Assembly: GCA_016215645.1 (NCBI GenBank)
Contig: JACRIX010000104.1
Span: 1-64,000 of the forward strand
Length of the DNA stretch: 64,000 bases
Direction: 5' to 3'
Source: Rhodocyclales bacterium
GTDB taxonomy: Bacteria > Pseudomonadota > Gammaproteobacteria > Burkholderiales > Rhodocyclaceae
Shown here: one piece after another, positions 1 to 8,168 of the stretch
Numbering within the stretch: position 1 is the stretch's first letter
Layout of the letters: each line of letters starts with the position of its first letter
Translations under genes and position numbers: made by a program
Notes under the pieces: generated by a model
What the model was told of the DNA's origin: nothing
Seen by the model: only the letters and a program-made list of their open reading frames with translations
The model's database searches: none

Positions 1-1076
1 AGATAGACATCCTGGCCAAGGGCCAGCACTACGGAGTCGGCTTCGAGGGTTTCGAATTCGCCGGTCGGCTGCGGGAAGCCCTTGTCGTCGAGCGCCATAT
101 ATTCGATGGTGATCTCTTTGTCGCCGGCCTGCTTGATGGTCGACAGCCACTTGACCATGACGCCTTCCTGCAGCGCTTCCTCAATCTCGAAATCGTGGGC
201 CGGCGCCTTGTCGCGGGTACGGCGGTAGACGATGATCGGCTCGGCGCCCATGCGCTTGACCGAGCGCGCGACGTCGATCGCCGTGTTGCCGCCGCCATAG
301 ACCACCACGCGGCGGCCGAGCATGGGCTTGTCTTCACCTTCCATGCTGCGCAATACCGAAATGGCATCGACGATCTTGGCCGCGTCGCCGGAGGGGATCA
401 TGGCGCGCTTGCCGATGTGGGCGCCGACGGCGAGGAAGGCGGCGTCGAACGCGCCCGCCTTCATCTGTTCAAGGATGTTGTCGACCTTGCTGTTCAATTT
501 GACCGTGACGCCCATGTCGACGATGCGCTGCATCTCGGCGTCGAGCACTTCGCGCGGCAGGCGGTACTTGGGGATGCCGAAGCGCATCATGCCGCCCATG
601 TAGGGTCCGGCGTCCATCACCGTGACGGCGTGGCCCATGCGGCGCAAGTGGTAGGCGGCCGACATGCCCGAGGGGCCGGCGCCGACGATCAGCACCTTCT
701 TGCCGGATTCCTTTGTCGGCGCGGCGAATTGCCAGCCGCGCTTGATCGCCTCGTCGCCGAGGAAGCGCTCCACCGAGTTGATGCCGACGGCCTCGTCGAT
801 CTTGCCGCGGTTGCAGGCCGACTCGCAGCTGTGGTAGCAGACGCGGCCCATGATCGCGGCGAAGGGGTTGTCGCGCGTGAGATGCCGCCAGGCGGACTCG
901 TAATTGCCGGATTCGGCATGGAACAGCCAGCCCTGGATGTCTTCGCCGGCGGGGCACTGGTTGTTGCAGGGCGGCAGGCGGTCGAGGTAGACCGGACGCG
1001 CGGTGCGCCAGGAGCCGGTGTGGTTGGCCAGCGAGGAGCCGGGGTTGAGGGTGATTGCAAAGGGCTTGTCCATCAT
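1..1076 (-). CDS. GltD-like FAD/Fe-S oxidoreductase subunit (partial, C-terminus off left edge)
   Basis: Reading leftward from the ATG at 1076, the frame stays open to the window edge, so the C-terminus is missing. The start reads MMDKPFAITLNPGSSLANH. A cysteine-rich N-terminal segment follows (CNNQCPAGEDIQ, then CYHSCESACNRGK), typical of the [4Fe-4S] domain of the glutamate synthase small-subunit family. Next come an FAD-binding GAGPSG and a pyridine-nucleotide GGGNTAID motif. Lying 112 bp behind the 2-oxoacid oxidoreductase beta subunit, it most likely passes electrons from that enzyme to NAD(P)+, as PadH does for phenylglyoxylate dehydrogenase (analogy, inferred). A ferredoxin-like delta domain or subunit has not been seen and may lie beyond position 1. 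Confidence 0.88.
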   Translation of the reverse strand, partial: MMDKPFAITLNPGSSLANHTGSWRTARPVYLDRLPPCNNQCPAGEDIQGWLFHAESGNYESAWRHLTRDNPFAAIMGRVCYHSCESACNRGKIDEAVGINSVERFLGDEAIKRGWQFAAPTKESGKKVLIVGAGPSGMSAAYHLRRMGHAVTVMDAGPYMGGMMRFGIPKYRLPREVLDAEMQRIVDMGVTVKLNSKVDNILEQMKAGAFDAAFLAVGAHIGKRAMIPSGDAAKIVDAISVLRSMEGEDKPMLGRRVVVYGGGNTAIDVARSVKRMGAEPIIVYRRTRDKAPAHDFEIEEALQEGVMVKWLSTIKQAGDKEITIEYMALDDKGFPQPTGEFETLEADSVVLALGQDVY

Positions 1077-1088
1077 GCTGCCTCCGTC

Positions 1089-1173
1089 GGGCCGCCCCAA
1101 GAAGGCAGCGAGTCATTGGCCGGACGCCGCATATGCGGCGGAACACGGATCGCCCCCTTTCTCGGAAAGGGGG
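1089..1173 (-). repeat. Intergenic hairpin/leader element, copy 1
   Basis: The gap before the FAD subunit holds, read on the minus strand: a hairpin with 9-bp arms (1173-1165 and 1161-1153, loop 1162-1164), a perfect 16-bp palindrome (1125-1140), and the box CTTGGGGCGGCCC (1101-1089) that ends 12 nt before the ATG. The same order of parts occurs before glcD (46838-46922), and the box also precedes the acyl-CoA synthetase gene (50806-50817). It may be a dispersed element or a structured 5' leader. Confidence 0.6.
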
Positions 1174-1188
1174 ATGGGGGGAATGTGC

Positions 1189-2205
1189 TCATGATGCCTC
1201 CTTGGCAAGCAATCCATATCTGCGGATGTTCTTGTCCGCCTGGGCCTGGATGCGGGCAATGGTGTCGACGGCGGGGTTCTTGCCGAACAGGTGGGCGAAG
1301 CGCTTTTGCGGCTTGAGGTAGTCCTCCACCGGCAGCGGTCGCCGTATCGCCAGCGCCGACTTTACTTCCCCATACTCGGCTTCGAACACCGGGAAGATGC
1401 CGGTTTCCTTGGCCAGGCGCGCCATGCGGATGGTGTCGTGCGAGGCCGTGCCCCAGCCCAGCGGGCAGGGCACCAGGATGTGGATGTAGCGCGCGCCGCG
1501 AATGCTCATTGCGTGGGTGACCTTGTTCTCCAGGTCGCGCAGGTCGGCCACGGTGGCGGTGGCGACGTAGGGGATTTCGTGCGCCATGGCGATGGCGGGA
1601 ACGAACTTGCCCTGGCCGAAGGGATTGCCCGGTTCGGGGCCGATGGGCATGGTGGTCGCCGTACGCGCCGCCGAGGGCGTGGCGGAACTGCGCTGCACGC
1701 CGGTATTCATGTAGCCACCGTTGTCGTAGCAGATGTAGAGCACGTCGTCGTTGCGTTCGAACATGCCGGAGAGGCAGCCGAAGCCGATGTCCGTGGTGCC
1801 GCCGTCGCCGCCCTGGGCGACCACGCGCACATCCTGGCCCTGGCCCTTCTGCTGCTTGACCTTGATCGCCGCGGCGATGCCGGTGGCGACCGCCGCCGTG
1901 TTGCCGAACAGCGAGTGGATCCACGGGATCTGCCAGGAGGTTTCGGGGTAGGGCGTGGAAAACACTTCGAGGCAGCCGGTGGCGTTGGCGGCGATCAACT
2001 GGCGGTTGGTGGCGTTCATCGCCGCGTCGATCGCGTAGCGCGCGCCCAGCGCCTCGCCGCAGCCCTGGCAGGCACGGTGGCCGGAGTTGAGCGAGTTGGT
2101 GCGCTGCATGTTGGCCTGCACGCTGCGCTCTTCGGGCGCCAGCAGGCGGTTGCCGACGGTGAAGGTGCCGGTCTGGTAGAACTTGACGGTCTGGAGTGCG
2201 GACAT
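1189..2205 (-). CDS. 2-oxoacid:acceptor oxidoreductase, beta (TPP-binding) subunit
   Basis: 338 residues. It resembles the beta subunit of the pyruvate/2-oxoacid:ferredoxin oxidoreductase family, which binds thiamine diphosphate and decarboxylates the 2-oxoacid. Visible motifs are the cluster-ligand ACQGCGEAL near residue 46 and the TPP/Mg2+ motif GGDGGTTDIGFG followed by DNGGYMNTGVQRSSATP, the pattern usual for pyruvate-type enzymes. It lies 15 bp behind the alpha subunit on the same strand and is part of one operon. The substrate cannot be fixed from sequence: pyruvate is favoured by the NTGVQRS motif, and phenylglyoxylate or another aromatic 2-oxoacid is possible in this lineage. Confidence 0.9.
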   Translation of the reverse strand: MSALQTVKFYQTGTFTVGNRLLAPEERSVQANMQRTNSLNSGHRACQGCGEALGARYAIDAAMNATNRQLIAANATGCLEVFSTPYPETSWQIPWIHSLFGNTAAVATGIAAAIKVKQQKGQGQDVRVVAQGGDGGTTDIGFGCLSGMFERNDDVLYICYDNGGYMNTGVQRSSATPSAARTATTMPIGPEPGNPFGQGKFVPAIAMAHEIPYVATATVADLRDLENKVTHAMSIRGARYIHILVPCPLGWGTASHDTIRMARLAKETGIFPVFEAEYGEVKSALAIRRPLPVEDYLKPQKRFAHLFGKNPAVDTIARIQAQADKNIRRYGLLAKEAS

Positions 2206-2220
2206 GGTTCCCCCCGGTTC

Positions 2221-3474
2221 TCAGTAATTGCGGGCTGCCACTGCGCCGATGTCGCGCAGCATGGCTTCGGCGGCCGGGCCCGTGCGGCGCTTTTCGCGTT
2301 CGCGCTCAAGCTGCTTGTTCACCACCTTCCAGTCGAGGTCGAGGAAGGTGACGAGGTCCAGTTCATCGCGCCCGGCCTTTTCGAACAGGCCGGTCAGCGA
2401 CTTCATGGTGATGGCGCGGCCGCCGAGGCCGGCGACCACGGTGTAACCCTTGAGGCCCATGCCGGTGACGGCCATGCGCACGTTGGTGGCGACGATGCCG
2501 CCGATGCCGACGGCGAGGCTCTTTTCCAGCACCACGAAACGCTTGCAGTGCTTCAGTGCGGCGGCGACCTCGACCAGCGGGAAGGGACGGAAGCTGGTGA
2601 TGCCGAGCACGCCGATCTTGTGACCGGCCTCACGCATCTCGTCGACGGTGTCCTTGATGGTGCCCAGCACCGAGCCCATGGCGATGACGATGGTCTCGGC
2701 ATCCTCGGTACGGTAGGTACGGATCAGGCCGCCGCTGTCGCGGCCGAACACGGTCTTGAATTCCTGCGCCAGTTGCGGGATCAGCTCCAGCGCCTGCATC
2801 TGCTTGGCATGGGCGAGGTAGCGCACCTCCATGAAGGCCTCCGGGCCGACCATGGCGCCGATCGACACCGGCTCATTGACGTCCAGTACCTGGCGCGGCT
2901 CGTAGGGCGGCAGGAAGGCATCGACCTGTTCCTGCGTCGGCATGTCCACGCGCTCGTAGGCATGGGTCAGGATGAAGCCGTCCATGCACACCATCACCGG
3001 CAACGAAATCTCCTCGGCCAGCTTGAAGGCCTGGATGTGCAGGTCGAGCGCTTCCTGGTTGGTTTCGGCGAACAGCTGGATCCAGCCGCAGTCGCGCTGC
3101 GAGAGCGAGTCGGAATGGTCGTTCCAGATGTTGATCGGGGCGCCGATGGCGCGGTTGGCCACGGTCATCACGATCGGCAGGCCCAGGCCGGAGGCGTTAT
3201 AGACCGCCTCGACCATGTAGAGCAGGCCCTGCGAGGCGGTGGCGGTGTATGTCCGCGCGCCGGTAGCCGAGGAGCCGATGGCCACCGACATGGCGGCGAA
3301 TTCGGATTCGACGTTGATGAATTCGCAGTCCTTGAGTTCGCCGCCCTTCACCATTTCGCCAATGCCTTCGACGATGTGGGTCTGCGGCGAGATCGGATAG
3401 GCGCAGATCACTTCCGGCCGGCACAGGGCGACGGCCTCGGCCACCGCATGGGAACCTTCGCATTGCTTAAGCAT
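2221..3474 (-). CDS. 2-oxoacid:acceptor oxidoreductase, alpha subunit
   Basis: 417 residues. The ATG at 3474 overlaps the end of the gamma gene by 8 bp, which decides the start over a longer upstream reading. The N-terminal pyrimidine-binding domain shows AYPISPQTHIVEGIGE and the acidic NVESEFAAM stretch. A transketolase C-terminal-like domain follows (IGVLGITSFRPFPL). The alpha chain forms the active site with the beta chain in this enzyme family. Gene order gamma-alpha-beta-FAD resembles the split pyruvate synthase and phenylglyoxylate dehydrogenase loci of anaerobic betaproteobacteria (recalled, not searched). Confidence 0.9.
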   Translation of the reverse strand: MLKQCEGSHAVAEAVALCRPEVICAYPISPQTHIVEGIGEMVKGGELKDCEFINVESEFAAMSVAIGSSATGARTYTATASQGLLYMVEAVYNASGLGLPIVMTVANRAIGAPINIWNDHSDSLSQRDCGWIQLFAETNQEALDLHIQAFKLAEEISLPVMVCMDGFILTHAYERVDMPTQEQVDAFLPPYEPRQVLDVNEPVSIGAMVGPEAFMEVRYLAHAKQMQALELIPQLAQEFKTVFGRDSGGLIRTYRTEDAETIVIAMGSVLGTIKDTVDEMREAGHKIGVLGITSFRPFPLVEVAAALKHCKRFVVLEKSLAVGIGGIVATNVRMAVTGMGLKGYTVVAGLGGRAITMKSLTGLFEKAGRDELDLVTFLDLDWKVVNKQLEREREKRRTGPAAEAMLRDIGAVAARNY

Positions 3475-4051
3475 GATGCAGTGCCTCCTCCATCTCTCCA
3501 CGCACGATGTTGTAGGCCTCGGTCGCCGCGGCGATGTTGCCGTCGGCCACCTTGCCGGAGAACTTGTCGCGGATCGCCATCGCCACCGATTCCAGCTTGA
3601 TGATGCCGGACACCGCGGCAAAGCCGCCCAGCAGCGGCACATTGGGCACCGGACGACCGACATGCTTGATGCTGAGTTCGGTGGCCGACACCGTGCACAG
3701 GCGCTCCGGGTGCCAGTCGCGGATGAAGTCGCCGAGGCCGAGCTGCTCGAAGGTCTTGGTGGTGTTGATCAGGATGTAGCCGTCCTTCTTCAGGCCGGCG
3801 AAGACGTCGACCTGGTGCAGCAGGGTCGGATCCTGGATGATGATGGCGTCGGGCGCCATGATCGGTTCGCGCAGGCGGATCTCCTTGTCGGCGATGCGGC
3901 AGAAGGCCACTACCGGCGCGCCGGTGCGCTCGGAACCGAAACTGGGAAAGGCCTGCGCGTGGCGGCCCTCCTCGAAGGCCGCGATGGACAGCATCTCGGC
4001 CGCCGTGACGACGCCCTGGCCGCCCCGGCCGTGAATTCGAACCTGGAACAT
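3467..4051 (-). CDS. 2-oxoacid:acceptor oxidoreductase, gamma subunit
   Basis: 194 residues, first gene of the operon. It begins MFQVRIHGRGGQGVVTAAE, the glycine-rich signature of the gamma domain of pyruvate/2-oxoisovalerate ferredoxin oxidoreductases, which contacts CoA. FPSFGSERTGAPV follows at about residue 39, also typical. The ATG at 4051 matches the family start; extending upstream would add 81 unrelated residues that run antisense to the DAHP synthase gene. It is divergent from the DAHP synthase gene across a 136-bp gap that must hold both promoters. Confidence 0.9.
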   Translation of the reverse strand: MFQVRIHGRGGQGVVTAAEMLSIAAFEEGRHAQAFPSFGSERTGAPVVAFCRIADKEIRLREPIMAPDAIIIQDPTLLHQVDVFAGLKKDGYILINTTKTFEQLGLGDFIRDWHPERLCTVSATELSIKHVGRPVPNVPLLGGFAAVSGIIKLESVAMAIRDKFSGKVADGNIAAATEAYNIVRGEMEEALHHA

Positions 4052-4187
4052 GATTCCCCCTTGTTTTGGCAAGCCGAATGACTTTACCCCCTGCGCGGCC
4101 GGATGGGAACTAGGGAAAACCGCAATTCGCAGGCGCCGTCGATTGGCGGCCGGTACAATTGCCCCTTTTACCGCCTCCAGGCCTGCC

Positions 4188-5255
4188 ATGAAACACGTAA
4201 CCGATGACGTCCGCATCCGCGAGATCAAGGAACTCTCGCCGCCCGGACACATATTGCGCGAATTCCCCACCACCGATGCCGCGGCGGAAACCACTTACGA
4301 AGCGCGCCAGGCCCTGCACCGCGTGCTGCACGGCGCCGACGACCGCCTGGTGGTGGTGGTCGGTCCCTGCTCGATCCACGACTACGACGCGGCCATGGAC
4401 TACGCCCGGCGCCTGCGCGAGGCCGCGCCCCGCCTGGCCGAGGACCTCCTGGTGGTGATGCGCGTGTATTTCGAAAAGCCGCGCACCACGGTGGGCTGGA
4501 AGGGGCTGATCAACGATCCGCGCTTGGACGGCAGCTTCAAGATCAACGAGGGCCTGCGCCTGGCGCGCAAGCTCCTGTGGGAAATCAACGAACTGGGCCT
4601 GCCCTGCGGCACCGAGTTCCTCGACACGATCACGCCGCAATACACGGCCGACCTCATCAGCTGGGGCGCCATTGGCGCGCGCACCACCGAATCGCAGGTG
4701 CATCGCGAGCTTTCCTCCGGCCTGTCTTGCCCGGTCGGGTTCAAGAACGGCACCGACGGCAACATCCGCATCGCCGTCGATGCGATCAAGGCCGCCGCCA
4801 GCCCGCACCATTTCCTGTCGGTCACCAAGGCCGGGCACTCGGCCATTGTCTCCACCAACGGCAACGAGGACTGCCATGTCATCCTGCGCGGCGGCAAGGC
4901 GCCCAACTACGATGCCGCCGCCGTCGATGCCGCCTGCGGCGAACTGGCCAAGGCCGGCCTGGCCTCGCGCGTGATGATTGATTTTTCCCACGCCAACAGC
5001 AGCAAGCAGTTCAAGAAGCAGCTCGATGTGGCGCGCGACGTCGGTGCCCAACTGGCGGCAGGCGAGGACCGCATTTTCGGCGTCATGATCGAATCCCACC
5101 TCAAGGAAGGGCGCCAGGACCTGAAGCCGGGCAAGGCGCTCGACTACGGTGTTTCGGTCACCGATGCCTGCATCGGCTGGGAGGATACGGTGGCGACCTT
5201 CGACATCCTGAGCGATGCCGTCAAGGCGCGTCGCGTCGCACTCGCGGAAAAGTAA
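4188..5255 (+). CDS. aroG: 3-deoxy-7-phosphoheptulonate (DAHP) synthase, type I
   Basis: 355 residues, about the length of E. coli AroG. It catalyses phosphoenolpyruvate + erythrose-4-phosphate to DAHP, the first step of the shikimate pathway. Family motifs are VVGPCSIHD, RVYFEKPRTTVGWKG, GTEFLD, GARTTESQ, FKNGTDG and the metal-ligand region DFSHANSSK. An upstream in-frame extension exists, but the ATG at 4188 gives the normal family N-terminus. A TACAAT box (4154-4159) lies 28 nt upstream and could be the -10 element; no convincing -35 is seen. Which aromatic amino acid inhibits it cannot be told from sequence. Confidence 0.93.
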   Translation: MKHVTDDVRIREIKELSPPGHILREFPTTDAAAETTYEARQALHRVLHGADDRLVVVVGPCSIHDYDAAMDYARRLREAAPRLAEDLLVVMRVYFEKPRTTVGWKGLINDPRLDGSFKINEGLRLARKLLWEINELGLPCGTEFLDTITPQYTADLISWGAIGARTTESQVHRELSSGLSCPVGFKNGTDGNIRIAVDAIKAAASPHHFLSVTKAGHSAIVSTNGNEDCHVILRGGKAPNYDAAAVDAACGELAKAGLASRVMIDFSHANSSKQFKKQLDVARDVGAQLAAGEDRIFGVMIESHLKEGRQDLKPGKALDYGVSVTDACIGWEDTVATFDILSDAVKARRVALAEK

Positions 5256-5261
5256 ACCCCG

Positions 5262-6767
5262 GTGACCGGCCGCCTCTTCGCCGCGCTGCTGGTCCTCACG
5301 CTGGCCTTCCGCTTCTGGCTGGGGGCGGCTTTTCCCATCACCGGCGACGAGGCGTATTTCGTCTGGTGGGGCTGGATGCCCGACTGGGGTTTCTACGACC
5401 ACCCGCCGATGATCGGCTGGTGGCTGGCGGCCCTCTCGGTCGTCAGCAAAGCGGAATGGTGGCTGCGTCTGCCGGTGATCGTCCAGCCGGCGCTGCTGGC
5501 GCTGGCCGTGTATTGGGCCCTGCCGAAACTTGTGTCGGGCGTGGGCGAGCCGCGTCGCCTGTGGGCCGCGACCCTGGTGCTGCTGGCGCCGGTGAATGTC
5601 TGGAATGTCTTCATCACCACCGACACGCCGCTGATCTATTTCAGCGTGCTCTCGGGCCTGGCTTGGATACGCGCCGCACGGGACGACAGCCCGCACTGGT
5701 ACTTCGCTGCCGGCCTGCTGCTGGCCGGTGCCGTGCTCTCCAAATACTTCGCCGCCATCCTCGGCTTCGCCTACCTGGTCGATGTGCTGCGCCGCCGGCG
5801 TGCCGGTGCCGCCGCCGGGCTGGCCATCGCCTATGCCTGCACCCTGCCGGCCCTGGCGCTGATGGCCTGGTGGAACAGCGCCAACTGCTGGCCGAACTAC
5901 ATGTTCAACTTCGTCAATCGCCATGGCGATGCCGGCTGGTCGCTGAAGACGCCGTTGCTGTATGCCGTGACCCTGATCTACGTGCTGGGGCCGCCGGTGC
6001 TGTGGCTGGCGCTGAAGAATCGCCGTAGCGTGAGCGCCGACTCTTGCTTGCCACCCTCCCTGGGCACCCTCGCCTGGCTGCCCTTCCTGCTGTTCGCACT
6101 GCTCTCGGGGGTAAAGCAGATCGGGCTGCACTGGCTGCTCTCTTTCGTGCCCTTCACCCTGATCTGGCTGACCCTGCGCCTGCAGCCGGCGACCCTGCAA
6201 AAGCTTGGCCTGTTCGTTGCCGCCTTCGCCACTTTGCACATTGCCGGCATCCTGGTCGTCTCGCGCGTGCCCCTGGAAGCCTGGCAGAAGACCCGGCTCT
6301 ACGACGGCATCGTGCTGACCTTCGAACACGACGCCCTGGCGCGGGAACTGGAACCCTTCAGAAAGGACTGGGTGCTGGCCATGGACGGCTATTCCAATGC
6401 CGTCACCCTGGGTTACAACCTGCGCCAGTACGTGGTGGTGTTCGGCGAGGCATCGAGCCATGCGCGCCACGACGACCTGGTCACCGACTTTCGTAGCTTG
6501 GCCGGGCGCAACTTCCTCATCCTGAGGAAGTCGGAACCGGGGCTTGACGACTACCGCAAGTACTTTCGCCGCGTCGGCGTCGACAGCGTCGAGATTCGCG
6601 GCGCGCGTTTCTGGCGCGTCAAGGGCGAGGGCTTCGATTACGCCGCCTATCGCGACGGGGTACTCGCCGGCGTTCGACGCAAGTACTATGCGATTCCGAC
6701 CTGGTTGCCGCAGAGGGCCTGTTACATGTGCGACCGCTATTTTCAGGGAGAGCCATGCCGCCGCTGA
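5262..6767 (+). CDS. PMT/ArnT-like (GT39 superfamily) membrane glycosyltransferase
   Basis: 501 residues with many hydrophobic segments. The N-terminal loop FPITGDEAYFVWWGW followed by FYDHPPMIGWW is the acidic-residue signature of dolichyl/polyprenyl-phosphate-sugar:protein or lipid glycosyltransferases such as ArnT. These enzymes use a polyprenyl-phosphate-linked sugar and act on the periplasmic face. A C-terminal soluble part (from about residue 350) follows the membrane region. The start is the GTG at 5262, 6 bp after the DAHP synthase stop. The coding end overlaps the UbiA-family gene by 13 bp, suggesting that the latter helps make the lipid-linked donor. The acceptor is unknown. Confidence 0.8.
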   Translation: MTGRLFAALLVLTLAFRFWLGAAFPITGDEAYFVWWGWMPDWGFYDHPPMIGWWLAALSVVSKAEWWLRLPVIVQPALLALAVYWALPKLVSGVGEPRRLWAATLVLLAPVNVWNVFITTDTPLIYFSVLSGLAWIRAARDDSPHWYFAAGLLLAGAVLSKYFAAILGFAYLVDVLRRRRAGAAAGLAIAYACTLPALALMAWWNSANCWPNYMFNFVNRHGDAGWSLKTPLLYAVTLIYVLGPPVLWLALKNRRSVSADSCLPPSLGTLAWLPFLLFALLSGVKQIGLHWLLSFVPFTLIWLTLRLQPATLQKLGLFVAAFATLHIAGILVVSRVPLEAWQKTRLYDGIVLTFEHDALARELEPFRKDWVLAMDGYSNAVTLGYNLRQYVVVFGEASSHARHDDLVTDFRSLAGRNFLILRKSEPGLDDYRKYFRRVGVDSVEIRGARFWRVKGEGFDYAAYRDGVLAGVRRKYYAIPTWLPQRACYMCDRYFQGEPCRR

Positions 6768-7630
6768 TCCGACTCCTGCGTCCGCACCAGTGGCTGAAAA
6801 ACGGCTTCGTTTTTCTCGGCCTGCTGTTCGGCCATGCCTGGTCTGACCCGGTCAAGCTCGGGCAGGCGCTGGCGGCCTTTGCCGCGTTCTGCCTGCTGGC
6901 GTCCGCCGTATATGTAATGAATGATCTGATCGACCGCGAACAGGATCGACTGCATCCGAAGAAGAAGGACCGACCGCTGGCAGCGGGCACGGTCGGTGTC
7001 GGTCCGGCGCAGGCGCTGGCCATCGCCTGCCTGGTCGGCGGCGGTGTGATCGCCTGGTTCTGGGCCGGCTCGGCGCCGTGGATCTTCCTTGCCTACGTGC
7101 TGCTCAACGTCGGCTACAGCGTCGGCCTCAAGCACGTGGTGATTCTTGACGTGTTCATCATTGCCGCCGGTTTCATGCTGCGCATCCTTGCCGGCACGCT
7201 GGGCATCGGCATCGCGCCTTCGCAGTGGCTGCTGCTGTGCGGCCTGATGTTGACCCTGTTCCTCGGCTTCGCCAAACGCCGCGCCGAGCTTAACGCCTTG
7301 CACAGCGAAAGCGCCGGCCATCGCCGTGTGCTGGAGCAGTACACGGCGCCCATGCTCGACCAGTTCATCGGCATTGCCGCCGCCGGCACGGTGATTTCCT
7401 ATGCGCTGTATACGGTCAGCGCCGAGACCGTGGCACTGCACGGTACGCGCGCCCTGATCGCCACCGTGCCCTTCGTGCTCTATGGAATGCTGCGCTACCT
7501 GTGGAAACTGCATGCACGCGGCGGCGGCGACCCGGCCCAGGAGTTGCTGCGCGATCCGCACCTGCTGGCGGCAACGGCTGGCTGGCTGTTGCTGGTACTT
7601 ATGCTGCTCGGCGGCCATACGCTACAATGA
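6755..7630 (+). CDS. UbiA-family prenyltransferase, similar to polyprenyl-phosphate phosphoribosyltransferase
   Basis: 291 residues, multi-spanning. The N-terminal LLRPHQWLKNGFVF and the aspartate-rich motif NDLIDREQDRLHPKKKDRPL identify a UbiA-superfamily enzyme. The RPHQWLKN start is characteristic of the decaprenyl-phosphate 5-phosphoribosyltransferase (DPPR synthase) branch, not the quinone branch. Such an enzyme would make a polyprenyl-phosphate pentose usable by the preceding glycosyltransferase, with which it overlaps by 13 bp. The ATG at 6755 has a purine-rich CAGGGAG upstream. Function is inferred from family and neighbour; quinone or haem prenylation is less likely. Confidence 0.78.
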   Translation: MPPLIRLLRPHQWLKNGFVFLGLLFGHAWSDPVKLGQALAAFAAFCLLASAVYVMNDLIDREQDRLHPKKKDRPLAAGTVGVGPAQALAIACLVGGGVIAWFWAGSAPWIFLAYVLLNVGYSVGLKHVVILDVFIIAAGFMLRILAGTLGIGIAPSQWLLLCGLMLTLFLGFAKRRAELNALHSESAGHRRVLEQYTAPMLDQFIGIAAAGTVISYALYTVSAETVALHGTRALIATVPFVLYGMLRYLWKLHARGGGDPAQELLRDPHLLAATAGWLLLVLMLLGGHTLQ

Positions 7631-7637
7631 CGCAACC

Positions 7638-8168
7638 ATGAACCTCATCGAAAAGGTCCCTGACATCAAGAACCTCGGCGATGCCGTCCCCTTCGTAGAG
7701 CGCATTCGCGAGATTATCGAGGTGATCCAGCTGTTCGAGGATTTCGAACCGCCGGAGCTTGAGGCCTTGGCGCGTTACATGCGCGCCTATCGCGCGCCGC
7801 TGGGCGCCGAAGTGATCCGCGAGGGTGATGACGGCGACTTCATGCTGCTGATCCTTGAAGGCAGCGTCGAGATCGTCAAGAAGGACGTGCGCGGCCAGGC
7901 GCAGATCATGGGCTCGGCCGGGCCGGGCAAGACCCTCGGCGAAATGTCGCTGATCGACGGCGAGCCGCGCTTCGCCAGTTGCGTGGCGCTTGAGCCGGTG
8001 ACCTTTGCCGTGCTTGACCGCGAAAGCCTGTCGCGCATCCTCGCCGAAGAGCCGCGCCTCGGCGTCAAGCTGATGATGGAACTGCTGATGCTGTTGAATC
8101 AGCGCCTGCGCAGTGTCAGCGCGCAGCTCATGGAGTGCATGGAAGCGCGCCGTTCGCGCATCCGCTAG
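7638..8168 (+). CDS. Cyclic nucleotide-binding domain protein without HTH
   Basis: 176 residues. A single cNMP-binding beta-roll covers roughly residues 45-150: VIREGDDGDFMLLILEGSVE, then the phosphate-binding cassette LGEMSLIDGEPRFASCVA, where the arginine that contacts the cyclic phosphate is kept. A helical N-terminal extension precedes it and no DNA-binding domain follows, so it is not a CRP/FNR transcription factor. It probably acts as a regulatory partner. The start lies 7 bp after the UbiA-family gene. Its stop codon overlaps the stop of the convergent FmdE-like gene by 2 bp. Confidence 0.85.
   Translation: MNLIEKVPDIKNLGDAVPFVERIREIIEVIQLFEDFEPPELEALARYMRAYRAPLGAEVIREGDDGDFMLLILEGSVEIVKKDVRGQAQIMGSAGPGKTLGEMSLIDGEPRFASCVALEPVTFAVLDRESLSRILAEEPRLGVKLMMELLMLLNQRLRSVSAQLMECMEARRSRIR

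Noticed and set aside
1291-3600. Open frame of about 769 codons on the plus strand across the oxidoreductase operon
   Set aside because: Rich in His/Arg/Gly with no motif; the minus-strand genes it overlaps have clear family signatures.
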